The notes below the pieces were generated by a model. That model ran no database searches. It saw only the letters and a list, made by a program, of their open reading frames with translations, and was not told where the DNA came from. This document shows, one piece after another, positions 1 to 10,404 of a DNA stretch of 64,000 nt; position 1 is the stretch's first letter; every line of letters starts with the position of its first letter. Both the position numbers and the translations under genes were made by a program. Source of the stretch: Sthenelais limicola (lineage: Eukaryota > Annelida > Polychaeta > Phyllodocida > Sigalionidae); NCBI GenBank assembly GCA_942159475.1, contig OW804102.1, forward strand, positions 34,044,873 to 34,108,872. The letters are read 5' to 3'.

Positions 1-111
1 TGTCCGGCTTCTCACTTCCAGAATACTCTATAAGCGAACACGTGAATATCACCCCCGCATTGACCGTCTTGATCTGCTCCCCCCGTGGGGTGATCATCAG
101 CCGCTGACCCT
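1..111 (-). CDS. Partial exon of an immunoglobulin-domain cell adhesion protein (NCAM/fasciclin-2-like)
   Basis: Read on the minus strand, a pyrimidine-rich tract ending TTTGTTACAG (112-121) is followed by an exon open to the window edge. In the phase-1 frame (two bases complete a split codon) it encodes a peptide containing ITPRGEQIKTVNAG and then VIFTCSL. This has the look of the A'/B strands and first cysteine of an Ig domain, with the usual hydrophobic-x-hydrophobic-x-C pattern. Phase-1 introns at Ig-domain borders are typical of NCAM/Fas2-type genes. The matching tryptophan and second cysteine would lie in sequence to the left of position 1. The 5' part of the gene (signal peptide, promoter) must lie to the right, but I could not find it. 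The other open frame hits a stop before the edge. The family name is inference from a short stretch; another Ig-superfamily receptor is possible. Confidence 0.55.
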
Positions 112-1131
112 CTGTAACAAATAAAAACAGTTTGTTATAATTTATATATTATATTGTTAATTTGAATTCCTTCTTCAAACAGTTATACATATAATGAATA
201 GGAAACATGGTTGCAATATCTAATTATACAGGTCTTCCTGAAGTAATGGAAAAAATAATTATACATGCCATTATTAGATAATACAATATAATATTATGGG
301 TTTAAGTTTGACTACCGAGATGTAACTTATAGGTATACCCTATCACAGAGTGGTAATCCGACAAAACCTATGATAGTAAGATGTAAGTGTAAGTATTTTC
401 TTCTGTCGCAGTATTCGACTCCAATTTCCATAAAGATCCACAGACTCCGATAATTCAACACAGTTTTAACACAGTTTAAAACGATTCTGTCCACATTGAA
501 GGAATTAATGAAACTTGTATTCTTTCCTAAAGACACTACGGTCAGTACATGTGTAAAAATTAAAATAAATTTCAACTATTTCAATCCTGTTTCTACGACG
601 ACCAATTGTTAATCGATCTTAACTCATGGACAATCTTTCACAAAACTTTGTGAAAGGTGTTTTCTATGTTGTCATTGCTAATTACCATTGGCCACTGATT
701 ATGTTTTTGTTTTTTTTTAAATATTTTTATTGGCCACAAACATTTTAAACAATCATCAGTAAATTACGCATGACCATGATATGGTGCTTTTCGTGCGTTG
801 CCAGATCCAAAATCAACATCATAATTCAAATACAAATAATCAATTGAATGGTATCAATATCAAATTAATTCAAACGTCTCAAACTTTGTCGTTCAACACT
901 AATATACATACGCTAGCAAATTTCTATATGAACGATATTCAAATCAAATAATTGTAGTTTCAAAGCGTTTCTCCTATATGGACAGCATACAGATAATGTA
1001 CATACAGATATGTTGAAAGTGTGGTTACGATGTACGTAATAATATGATTAATTTAGTATTTACATTTAGTATATTTACAGTCGTTAAACGCATGTGTGCT
1101 TCATCTTCTTGGTGGCTACAATTTATTGAAT
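112..1131. other. Non-coding, probable intron
   Basis: Immediately upstream (minus-strand sense) of the Ig-like exon. AT-rich with no convincing coding sequence. At 706-735 a T-rich tract is followed by TTTTTATTGG; read on the minus strand this is an AATAAA-like signal running into an A-rich tail, so a short 3' end of a retroposed element may end here. Nothing else recognised. Confidence 0.4.
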
Positions 1132-1369
1132 CGGGTCAGGTCGTCAGAAAATGTGCAATCGGAAGCCCTACACATTCTGTAAATTCACATAGTTTAGGCT
1201 GAAAACTCATAAGTACTAGCTATATCAGAGTATACTTTTTATCACAATGATTCAAAACGCTGGTCCCTTATATTGAACTGTATTTTTAATCTTAATCTTG
1301 CCTTATATGTATGTTATGTGAGATGGTTGGTGAAGGCGAATAGTACATTTGCAGGCAACTTTACCCACA
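1132..1369 (+). mobile_element. MITE family 1, copy a (~240 bp, terminal inverted repeats)
   Basis: Left end reads GGGTCAGGTCGTCAGAAAATG and the right end contains GCGAATAGTACATTTGCAG before TTTACCCACA. These are degraded versions of the inverted ends seen in better copies at 15733, 59236 and 62227. The interior contains the family signature ATATCAGAGTATAC and GGTTGGTGAAGGCG. Non-coding and non-autonomous. This copy is old and diverged. Confidence 0.7.
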
Positions 1370-2975
1370 CGTGTACATAATTATATTTATACGATATTGT
1401 ATATATGATAATATGTACGACATGTTTCTTTCCCAATACAATTCCCACATGAGAATTACGTATCATTTATCTCCAGACTCTGAGGACTGATGCAAGAAAT
1501 GCTCTAAAAACAGCACCAACAAATTCAGATGATTGTAATTGGAGACAAAACTACCCACAACTAACAAGACGGCAACTCTATCTGGAACACCGTCACCACC
1601 ACCACCACCGCCACCACCAGAACTATTCGCTTATTGCAAAAGAAAGCAGAGCGAAAAGGGAGATTCAGATTCTCTGGGGCTGTTGACTCGGTTTGGCCAA
1701 ACCTGGCACGACAAGGCTGATTTGGTGGTAAGATAAGACCTCCGCCAATGACAATTGAGTTAGCAGACTGCGCACTCTGAGGTCGGTGCTCGTTTAATCC
1801 ATTGCCAACGCCAGCTCGGCCAAGTGAGTGTTGACTCAGTAAAGAGTAAAAGACTTGTGTTAGAGCTGCTATTGGTCTTGTGCGAGTGTTTTCACATACA
1901 TGCAGTTATAGAAAGTGTTTTATGGGCTTCTTGCAAGAAATGTGTTTCATATATGGGACTAATCAACGATTGGGATGTAATGCTCCAGACATTTCAAAAC
2001 TAAGTTCATTAATCTCATGAAGCCAGTAATCTCAGTTCAAAGACAACAAGTTCACTGTATAATAGAATTCAATGGTAAAATAGGATATTTTCTCAATGTC
2101 GTCAACACATCTGATATAGGAATCACAGCTTGTTCTTACACGTATCTGAATAAACAAAGCTGAATATACTGGTCTACCATCACAAACAAAACAACAGGGG
2201 CCACCATAATCTGAAGAAATTATTCGGTTGAACTCTGATTTTTTGAACAATAGTGTATCAATAAGTCATCTTAAAAGCCGAATAACGAGAATAATTTTTT
2301 GTCTGATGTTTTGAAAAAATGTTTTGAAAAAAAAGAGAGAAAACATCATCCCCATATACTTCTATGGTATAAGGAAGCAAACTTCATGCCTTGGTTTCCG
2401 AACCTTTGTGTATCATCTAAAAGCCAAGGTTTTCTGTTTAGTTCCTGCGCCGGCCGTTAGCGGCGGTAGTGTCTCTTCAGACTCTTCCAAGTCTGATTAG
2501 AACGCTATGCACGTTCCCAATGCTCAAGTTAATTACGTTTTCTTCTCCTCCCTTCGAGTCACAGGCTGCCAGAAAACCGGTGCCTAAACTGAAACCCTTT
2601 CTTTCCTTGGTCGAAAAGCAAATAAAGCAAGTAAAAACATCCGCCACAAATGTGATTAGTATTTGCATTTGTCCCGGTGCCCTGCTGGTAACGATTTTGG
2701 GCGAAAAAAGACTGGGCGATAAAAGGGTAATATTCCAGTTTCTCATAGAGGCAATATAGGAAGGAATCCCGTATTTTCGCTCAAATATTTCAGACAAAGT
2801 ACGCCCCCTGACGTCTCAGGGCTGAAATGTATTGACTTCTTCTCACCAGGGGTCAGCACAGAATCAGCTCCGGTTTGCCATCTTACACGCCATTGGTCGG
2901 ATTTAATTAGCTGGTTGGCCGGTAGGTGGGGAGGTAATGAAGGCCTTGTGGTTGGGGTAAAGTGGTGAATACTTA
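1370..2975. other. Non-coding stretch with CCACCA microsatellite and possible conserved element
   Basis: No credible gene. A (CAC)n-like run lies at 1589-1620. The stretch 1650-1870 is less AT-rich and has TTGGCCAAACCTGGCA (NF1-like half-sites) and TGTTGACTCAG (AP-1/Maf-like), so it could be regulatory, though this is only a motif impression. The opposed open frames at 2469-2797 show no domain I recognise and are probably chance. Confidence 0.3.
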
Positions 2976-2979
2976 TGTC

Positions 2980-3018
2980 ACCGCTAGGGGTCCATACAAG
3001 GCTCCACGAGAGGGCGCC
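2980..3018. promoter_or_regulatory. Two adjacent CTCF-like motifs
   Basis: ACCGCTAGGGGTC (2980-2992) and CCACGAGAGGGCGCC (3004-3018) resemble the bilaterian CTCF core (CCNNNAGGGGGCGC), the second closely. Both point the same way. Motif match only; occupancy cannot be seen. Confidence 0.45.
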
Positions 3019-3333
3019 TATGTATGTGAGGGATGATGGTTGGTGGAGAGATGGAGAGAGACAAATAGGAGGCGACTCGTCCAGCATTTTTCTAATAAGA
3101 AACTTTGGGAAGAAGTTGCCCTGGGATATAGTAAATGTTTAAATGTATAGGCCTATTTAACCCATCTTTGCTCCAAGACATACTTTTGCTCATCAGAAAC
3201 AACGGACCTAAGTGCTGCTTAACACAATATTCAAGGAGGTTAGACGGTGCTGGCTTTGTCCTGTTCTTTACTAATCAGCAAATTCTGAAGGAAATGTTTT
3301 TTCAGGTTCTAACCAAATCAATATGCCAGTAAA

Positions 3334-3392
3334 CCATGTAGGAAAGAGCTCACCACTCCTCTCCGCCTACAGAACCTGCTCAACAACAATTT
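3334..3392 (+). repeat. Fragment of MITE family 2 (AAGGGTGG palindromic element)
   Basis: The stretch CCATGTAGG...CACCACTCCTCTCCGCCTACAGAACC...CTCAACAACA matches the middle-right part of the complete copy at 17862-18076. Neither terminal inverted repeat is present, so this is a broken remnant. The surrounding sequence (3019-3760) shows nothing else identifiable. Confidence 0.6.
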
Positions 3393-3759
3393 ACTCAAAA
3401 ACATCTTTAAATTAAAAACATTTAAGGATGTCTTGCACGAAATGTTGCCTCCCACGCTCCAAAATGTACCAGGCAGATGAACATACTTATAAATACAGTA
3501 GTTGCCACTGCAACCAACAGGCCAAGCCACAATATACAAGCACGAGGGACAAGAAGAGGGCCTTGCTATGACTGTAGAGAGAGAGAGCAAGGTGTGTGTA
3601 TGCTGACAGGATCAATCCCTATATTCTCATTAAGGCTGGCCCAAATTGCTGGTTCTAATTTGTGTGAGTAGTAGGGAGAAATGGGCGAGATGGCCAGGCT
3701 CCTCATCCATTAATGTCACCACTCTCTCCCACCAAGCTTGGCCTCTCTTATTTGCATAT

Positions 3760-3986
3760 CGGTGAAGCCACATGGAAATGTACAATTCACCTTCACAAGT
3801 CCAAATTTCGTAATAAAATAAGGTTCCATCTATAGTTCAACACAACCTAATAGATTTGTATATCAATGCATCACAGAATACACTCAGATAAATCTTATAA
3901 TATTGATCATCGTTCAGCCTAATTCTAACAGAATTTGCTATGTGTGTAGAGCTGCTGATTGTACATTTTCGAACAACCTGACCCAT
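3760..3986 (-). mobile_element. MITE family 1, copy b
   Basis: Opposite orientation to copy a. It begins GGTGAAGCCACATGGAAATG followed by TACAATTCACC, and ends GCTGATTGTACATTTTCGAA followed by CAACCTGACCCA. The interior keeps the family blocks TAGTTCAACA, ACTCAGATA and GCAGAATTTGCTA-like sequence next to TGTGTAGAGCTGC. Non-coding. Confidence 0.75.
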
Positions 3987-6435
3987 GCACTTCTAGCAAG
4001 CTGAAAGCAAATCTGCCCGAGATTTTAGTGGTCTTAGGCTAGGTAGGACTGGGTGCATGGAGAAATGGTTTTGTTGTATGGGGACCTTCTTTTTTAAATT
4101 GTTTTATTTCGGCAGTAATACATAACTATGTGATGTCGCCGCCAGACGGTGTTCCCACCACCTGCCTTATGACTATACAATGTTCAATTATACATGTATA
4201 CATCAGTAGGGTTAGTAGTTGTTCAGTCCATTTCTATTTTCCTGTCCATCATGTCAAGGGGTGGACGGGGTGCGGACCTTATAGAATTTAGTTGTCTTTT
4301 AATTAGCTATTTATACAATATAATGTCGATTAAACTGAGAGGGTGAGATGCTAATGAATGAATACATTTATATCTAAGGATCTCCAAATATAGACGGATA
4401 TCAGTTTTTCATAATTTTACTCCGGAGGAATTAATGAAACTCAATCGCCTAGGCTTAGATTTCTCAGGGTAAATGATTTGTTCCTATGTTGAACATATTC
4501 ACTACAGTATTTAAAATAGATATAGTATATGTGTTTGTATTTCACTTGAATAATGAGATAGGATGACAAAAATCTATACTTTAATTGTGTAACCTAACAT
4601 CCAAAGTATCAATGTCAGAAATAAAACTTAGTAAGGAAGACAATCAAAAACATTTCAGACAGTCATTCCTCTTTGCAGTAAACCTCTCATAAAATAAATC
4701 CCGATCCGTGTGTACCAACACAGTGACCGTCTCCAATTATACACCAAATAACGTTTGTATTTCTCATGTTCGGCTATTCTCCATTCCTTCAGAGAATCCC
4801 AAGCAGCACATCAAAGGCAACATACTGACTTAATGATTCCAACCTTCCTCTCATTATCTCTCTCGGAACAAGCATATCAATTTCATCGGGACTGGTGGCG
4901 CCATTAATAGCCCTAGCGGCGGAAAAGCTTATCATGCTGCTTCCGTGTGCAGTGCCTGAGGGAGGGATACACTGGGTTGTATGCACGAAAGCTCCCAAGC
5001 GTTGCAGTCTGGGGGGACACATGCATTGTGGGTATATCCGTTTACAGGTCAAGGTTGAACGCCCTCTACAGGCAAACATTGGCTCTTGTTTGAGTGGGCG
5101 ATAAAAGGGGTATAGGCATACCACACATTTTATTCTAAGGCAAATTATTTATTGGTGTAATGCTAAGGAATCCAAGTAAATTGAAAATGTTTTCCATGTC
5201 TGGTGTGATTAATTACCTTGTTTTCTCGTGGGTGCACCATATAAATACGACAAGTCAAGATTTATCGGGACAATCACTCTTCAGCAAACTTTCAACCAAC
5301 AAACATTGATACACAAATTTGTCTACTGTTTTAAGGATTTTGTACAGTTACTTTTTCCTCCAATTAGTGCAAAAGGCCATTTGAACAGTCTGGCATTAAG
5401 ATGCCCTTCATTGTAGTGAACCCCCTCATATTATCGCTCGCCTTTTGCGAAATTGACTTCAAACTCTTTTAAAATCCTATAATAGCAGGAATACATCAAT
5501 CATTCGAACGCCATGAAGGAAATAGTTAATGTCTTTTGGCAAGAATTTAGCCAGCTTTGTTATTTCAAATATTTAACGAATTATCTGTTTTATATTAGTT
5601 TATCTTCTTATCAACGTTTTATATTCAAGTCTCACAATTTAACCGCCAGATCACCCAATTTGATGGTTCTCTTGTGACACCTGATGTTTCAAAAAAGAAA
5701 AACAGGTTAAAGTGTAGACTTAAGGAGCTAAATTTGACCCAATATCTTCCAATGTACAAGATAAAATCTCCCCCAGACTCTAACTGAGCTCAAATCCTTC
5801 AGTTACTTTTTCACATCCAGCCACAATCCATTTTTTCCGGCTGAAATGAAACTGAAAGTTCATAGAGCGACCTCTGCCAGTAGGTTAAACCAGGAGCTAC
5901 ATTCATCATTAAAAAACGAATCAATTGGAAGACGACACGAGGAGAGTCCTCTGAAGCAAAGAATAACAGATTAAGGGAAGAGACAAGGGATATTGCTAGG
6001 ACCGCTTTTTTTGCTTTGATCCCATACCTTGAAAGAAAAGGTTAGTTTCTTTTATCCTTCTCAAATATAGACCAAGTGGGTATACTTAGATAGATACCCA
6101 GGATTAAACGTCAGAAGGTTTTTGTAACCATTCCCACTAATCATTTTATAGAAGGAAACCTGTATAGTATATTGCCAGTGTAGGAAAAAGAGATCAAAGA
6201 AAGGCAGAGTGAGGTACGTGTATGAAGTAGAGAACTACTTAGGATAAATATATCTTCTTTTTTTTCTTTTTTTTAGGATAAATATATCTTGCCATACACT
6301 CAATAACTCAGCCATATCATCGTTCATTTTTACTTTGAATAATTAAATGATATCTGCTTTGTAATTGATTTTTGTCTAAATCAATATAAATTAATACTTT
6401 ACAAAGTATCACAACAATAATAAAAAGACTTGATG
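3987..6435. other. Non-coding stretch
   Basis: Holds no recognisable gene. At 4089-4115 a T-rich tract leads into GTTTTATTTCGG, another minus-strand AATAAA-like tail. The block 4790-5110 is CpG-richer than its surroundings, with GGTGGCGCC, CCCTAGCGGCGG and a CTCF-like CGCCCTCTACAGG at 5063-5075; its 111-codon minus-strand open frame shows no domain I know. A 17-bp direct repeat TAGGATAAATATATCTT flanks a T-rich stretch at about 6239-6291. Confidence 0.3.
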
Positions 6436-6584
6436 ACTTTTCTCTGTCTCTCTCTCCCTTCTTCTCTATCTCTATTTCCTGGATATGATCATTAACTGCC
6501 TCCCTCTCAACTCTCCCGCCCTTGATATAACCATATTAAATGTGTTGATAAGGGCGTAAAGCAACCAATCTCACTCACTCACCG
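6436..6584 (-). repeat. SINE-like repeat (TTGGTTGCTTTACGCCC family), copy 1
   Basis: Reverse complement of the copies at 12172, 30712 and 53221. Reading the minus strand, a short GAGT-type microsatellite leads into ATTGGTTGCTTTACGCCCTT, ATCAACACATTTAA, a GGGCGGGAGAG block, AGGCAGTTAATGATCAT, CCAGGAAATAGAGATAGAG and a purine-rich tail. A T-rich tract at 6655-6667 beside it leads into TTTTATTTATCC, possibly the tail of another minus-strand retroposon. The call rests on four dispersed copies; no promoter boxes were identified. Confidence 0.75.
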
Positions 6585-7279
6585 ACTTTCACAAAGTTTG
6601 ATAATTTATTGGAATAAAGTAAAGGGATAAGATCGTATCCACAGCGAAGAGAAAATTTTTTTTCGTATGATTTTATTTATCCGGGAAAGTGGTACAAAAT
6701 AATGTAGACCTTTGCTCACACACCGCCACATTGCAGGGGGGGGGGCAGGTATAAAGCTAACTGCTGGTCACCCTGCTCCTGGCTTCTTTTCTTTTCTGAC
6801 TAGGTTTAGGAAAACGATAGGATGGAATGAGATGGGATGAAAACTAAGTGATATTTCGGATGATTTAGCGGTGCTCTTGCCACGGATTAGATTTAGATTT
6901 AGATTTAAAAATATTTTATTCAAGACATTGAACAGATATACCTATGTTGGAGCTCGCTCATTATATTCTGATTACTATTACATTATGCATTTTGATCAAC
7001 TTCTATTATTGACTGCCTCTATTTTTCATGTTTGTCTGCATTCATACAAACTCCAGTACATAAACACATAGTGCTGATGGTCCCTGCCCTCAAGTAAGCC
7101 AATGTGCACTATATTTAGTAACCCCAGTACGTTAGCATATGTTTCAATTCATCTGCCAGATTTTAGAGCCCCATTTGGCTAAATGTTACCCAAGAAAAGA
7201 AGCCAAAGGAACGGGTCGACATAAATATATTTCCATTTATCCATCAGAGATCTCTATAGATGCTTTACTCAGACATACA
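6585..7279. other. Non-coding stretch with a possible retroposon 3' end
   Basis: At 6886-6922 three GATTTA units are followed by AAAAATATTTTATTCAAG. Read on the minus strand this is GAATAAAATATTTTT running into an (AAATCT)n tail, as expected for the 3' end of a truncated non-LTR element. A G10 run lies near 6736. No gene recognised. Confidence 0.35.
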
Positions 7280-7406
7280 GCACCATCTAGTGGGCCGGGC
7301 GAGCACTGCGCCCCCTAGAGGCCATCCCCTCACCCCCTAGCGGTAGAAATCATAACTCTGCTTCAGTGCTTCCCATATATACGTCCCCTTGCCACTAGGG
7401 CGGCGC
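7280..7406. promoter_or_regulatory. Cluster of four CTCF-like motifs (candidate insulator)
   Basis: Four matches to the CTCF core lie within 127 bp: CACCATCTAGTGGG (7281), CTGCGCCCCCTAGAGG (7306), CACCCCCTAGCGGT (7331) and CCACTAGGGCGGCGC (7392). The first three share one orientation and the fourth is reversed. CTCF is broadly conserved in bilaterians and such groupings are common at insulators or domain borders. This is a reading of motifs; occupancy is unknown. The open frame just downstream (7433-7723) has no recognisable domain. Confidence 0.55.
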
Positions 7407-7823
7407 TTTTTTATCTCCAGCGCCATTAACCTATGGGGTCTTTTATAATTTCAATAACTTTTACGACAACTGATAAGCTTTTAGAGCCCCTTGGAGGTAA
7501 CCATACATTTGCTTCCGGTCCCCGAGGAGCTTTTAAGTATAGAAGGGCAAGCCTTTTATGGCAGACTCATATTCCTCTGCAGCTATTAAACCGATTTTAC
7601 TTAAACTTTAGCCAATTTTCTATGGCCATAAGATCTTTTTTCCCTTCAGGACCGGAAAACATCACAAGAGATCAACATAAGAAGGGTCGAGTCCCGGGAA
7701 GCCAGTATGTGAGGAGAATTTGATAAAGCATCCATCTACACTTCATCAAAATGGGGTGGAGAGACACATCAGTGTCAGTGGATTTCGGTGGTAAGAAGTG
7801 AATGTACGACAGCAGCACAAAAA

Positions 7824-8238
7824 TGTGATGTGTTTCAGGAAAATGAGTCAAAAGTCGAAAAAATTACTATTTTTCAAAGTTCTTTTCTCTCAAGATCACT
7901 TTATTGGAATGTTCTGATTTCTGGAGGGTTTATCACTTATAGCTATATCAATTGATGTAACAAATTTCAGGACAATCTATGTAACATATCCTTTCGTTTT
8001 AAAGGTCCTAATATGGACTACACTTAGTTACTTTACTGTTTATTGACCCACAGGAATATTGGAAACTATTTTTTTTTTCCAAAAATGAAAATATCGAACT
8101 TAAAATCTAGAAATAATTATTAGATTATTAGACTGTTTACTATAATTAAAATCGGCTTGATCTCATCTTTTCAAATATAATGATATCTAAAAATATATTT
8201 TTTGCGACTTATGACTCATTTTCCTGAAACACATCACA
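7824..8238. mobile_element. Non-autonomous TIR element, family 7, copy 1 (~415 bp)
   Basis: Left end TGTGATGTGTTTCAGGAAAA continues TGAGTCAAAAGTCG, and the right end is its inverted counterpart (CGACTTATGACTCATTTTCC then TGAAACACATCACA). The arms extend about 40 bp with few mismatches. The interior is AT-rich without coding capacity. A partial relative lies at 38312. No clear target duplication seen. Confidence 0.8.
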
Positions 8239-8715
8239 AATGATACTAAGCCATTTTCTTAATACATTTAAAATCACTTGTTTCACTATCACTTTTGAAA
8301 TCAATTATACTATCCTGGTCTAGAAATATATGTAGCCGATTTTCTGGTTTCCCCCTAGTATAGTTAGACACAGCAGTGGGCGGAAGACCATGAATATTTT
8401 TCACTGAATATACTACTATGAGCCCATATCTTAATGACCTCAACTGTATTATAACTGACAATGTATTGGGTACCTGCCGTATTGTAATATCTCTAATAAT
8501 TGTAATATTGTCTCAGCTTCTGTTTTGCTCACCTGCCTCAGTTGGAATATTAATTTATAAAATATATTTCTTTCAATACTTGCACCATTTCCACATTGAG
8601 TTATGCGAGGTCATATTATCTGGCATCCAATCACATCAATTATATGATGATTTCTTAAAACTTAACCATCACAATACCAATGCATTCCTACCAGCAGTGC
8701 CTAATGAGCATTTTG
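8239..8715. other. Non-coding stretch
   Basis: Short overlapping open frames on both strands show no domain or splice context that supports them. Nothing else recognised. Confidence 0.3.
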
Positions 8716-8925
8716 ATTGTCCACAGAAACATGATAAAAGGTGAAACCACCGCAGAAAAGGATCCAGGCGGGTCTCCAAAATGGAAATTCTGGAGCCCTG
8801 TGGAAAAACAATCAGACAAAATCCTCCATGCAGAATTTTGCTCAAATGACTTTTAGATTTAGAAAGGAATGAAACAAGAAGTAGAACATCTATAGGCCTA
8901 GTTTTTGACTGACATAGAGTGCAGC
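8716..8925 (+). repeat. Old dispersed repeat R4, copy 1
   Basis: Shares ordered blocks with copies at 14080, 25840 and 60670: GTGAAACCACCGCAG, a TCCTCCA/TTTTGCTCAAATGA block, GGAATGAAACAAGAAGTAGA and finally TTTTTGACTGAC. Copies are heavily diverged and all four are on the plus strand. Could be an ancient SINE or MITE; ends are not sharp enough to decide. Confidence 0.5.
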
Positions 8926-9530
8926 ACAAAGCGACAAAGCACTCCATAGAAGCTACATTATGTGGAATTCATGACTTATCCATATCCAATCTTACATACA
9001 GACAATAAACCATGCACAAGGCCCCACACTCACTCAGCAGTCACCTCAGGAGATTTTTATTCAAACACTGGGACAAATCCATCCCCGATAACTTTTCATG
9101 AGAGGGGCTTGGCTGCATTTTGATCGAGGAAAGCATTTCCCCAGTCACACTCCCACACATATAGCTTTGTTGTTACAAGGAAAGTGCTTTGTTCCTATGC
9201 TGAACCGTTTCTCTATATTGTTATCGGCTTTTATATGAGATTTGGTAGGAGCGCTGTATCAATGACTTATATTTTTCGGTCGAGTTTTTTTTCCTTTTGG
9301 CACGATTCATGTTTCAACTATGTGTATTACCTTTGTTATGATAATTCACTTCATTTGGCAAAGCTAGATACATTTATTTTCTCCATTAGGAAGACGTCAA
9401 TTCGCCTATTTTTTAATTTAATTTTATTCATGAAATTAATAAAGATTAAGCCCAACTTCTTAAAATATGAAATATCTAAAAAGGATGCATACTAAAGTGT
9501 ATTCTATCTAATTAGGCCGTTATTACAAGT
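8926..9530. other. Non-coding stretch
   Basis: An AT-rich plus-strand open frame at 9184-9495 has hydrophobic but otherwise uninformative composition and is treated as chance. Nothing else recognised. Confidence 0.3.
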
Positions 9531-9643
9531 AAAGGGCCTAGTCCATTAAGCCGATTCTCATGCGATTTTGCGCCGCAGAGGACTCTTTTGCACTAAATTC
9601 TGTGAGAATCGGATGACGATCGGCTTAGTGGACTAGGCCCTTT
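9531..9643. mobile_element. MITE family 3 (AAAGGGCCTAG palindromic element), copy 1
   Basis: Starts AAAGGGCCTAGTCCATTAAG with CCGATTCTCATGCGAT following, and ends in the inverted counterpart ATCGGCTTAGTGGACTAGGC then CCTTT. The centre has GCGCCGCAGAGGACTC. Three copies in the window (also 29762 and 54986) each sit between TA dinucleotides, so TA is the likely target duplication (Tc1/mariner-like, inference). Confidence 0.85.
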
Positions 9644-10317
9644 AGTCTTATCTTTTCCATTAAAAATTCATCAAAAACAGGTGTTGATGACTCTCTTTCA
9701 TAGCTCAGATATCCTAATAATTTGTGCTTTACCAATATCGCATTTTATCATTTCAGTATTATTGACTTGATTTAAAGGATTTAATTGAGGATGGGATCAC
9801 CAACTCAGCCAATATCGGTTCTATTTCCGTCATCTTTATCAGAGGAACTAAATTTAAATTGTTATGCAACAGAGCTTTTCTCTGTAAAAAGAGAATAGAA
9901 ACAAAGCCGGCGGTCATTTTTCCCTTAATAAAAAACCAGAGAAAATTGAATTGCGAATTAAGTATTATGAAACACATTTAATATAAGTGTTCCCTTTATG
10001 TAAACTAATGTTCACCAGGATAATATATATTCTAATCAAATAATCAAATTCGATTTACTTTCTTAGATTTTGTTGTTTTTAGATTAAAGAAAAACATTTA
10101 TTGAGGGAATGATTTCCCCAGGGCATCCTCCCATTTGCCTCCAAGCAGGAACATTGTATCCATTGAGCGTAATAATATGGGCATATCATGATCAACAGTT
10201 GTTTTTATTCAATTATTATTCCGTTCTTTAAACAATCGCTTTATTCTGTGCTATCCCCAAGTTAGATGTGATGATGTTTTATTTGTTGTGAACAGAAAAA
10301 AAATGCACTAGAGGCAA
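9644..10317. other. Non-coding stretch
   Basis: AT-rich, with no gene or repeat recognised. Confidence 0.3.
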
Positions 10318-10404
10318 TACTTGTTGAAAGCACTTTGTTGTTTATCATCAAAACAAAAACAGATTTTGTTTTGATGATAAACAATATGCTTTCATCAAGT
10401 AATT
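10318..10404. repeat. Long near-perfect hairpin
   Basis: Arms at 10338-10358 and 10364-10384 are perfectly complementary over 21 bp (TTGTTTATCATCAAAACAAA and onward) around the 5-nt loop ACAGA. Outer arms ACTTGTTGAAAGCA (10319) and TGCTTTCATCAAGT (10387) extend the stem to about 40 bp with a small mismatched region and one mismatch. It could be a short inverted-repeat element, a cruciform-prone site or a small-RNA precursor; the very short loop argues against a standard microRNA. Confidence 0.7.
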
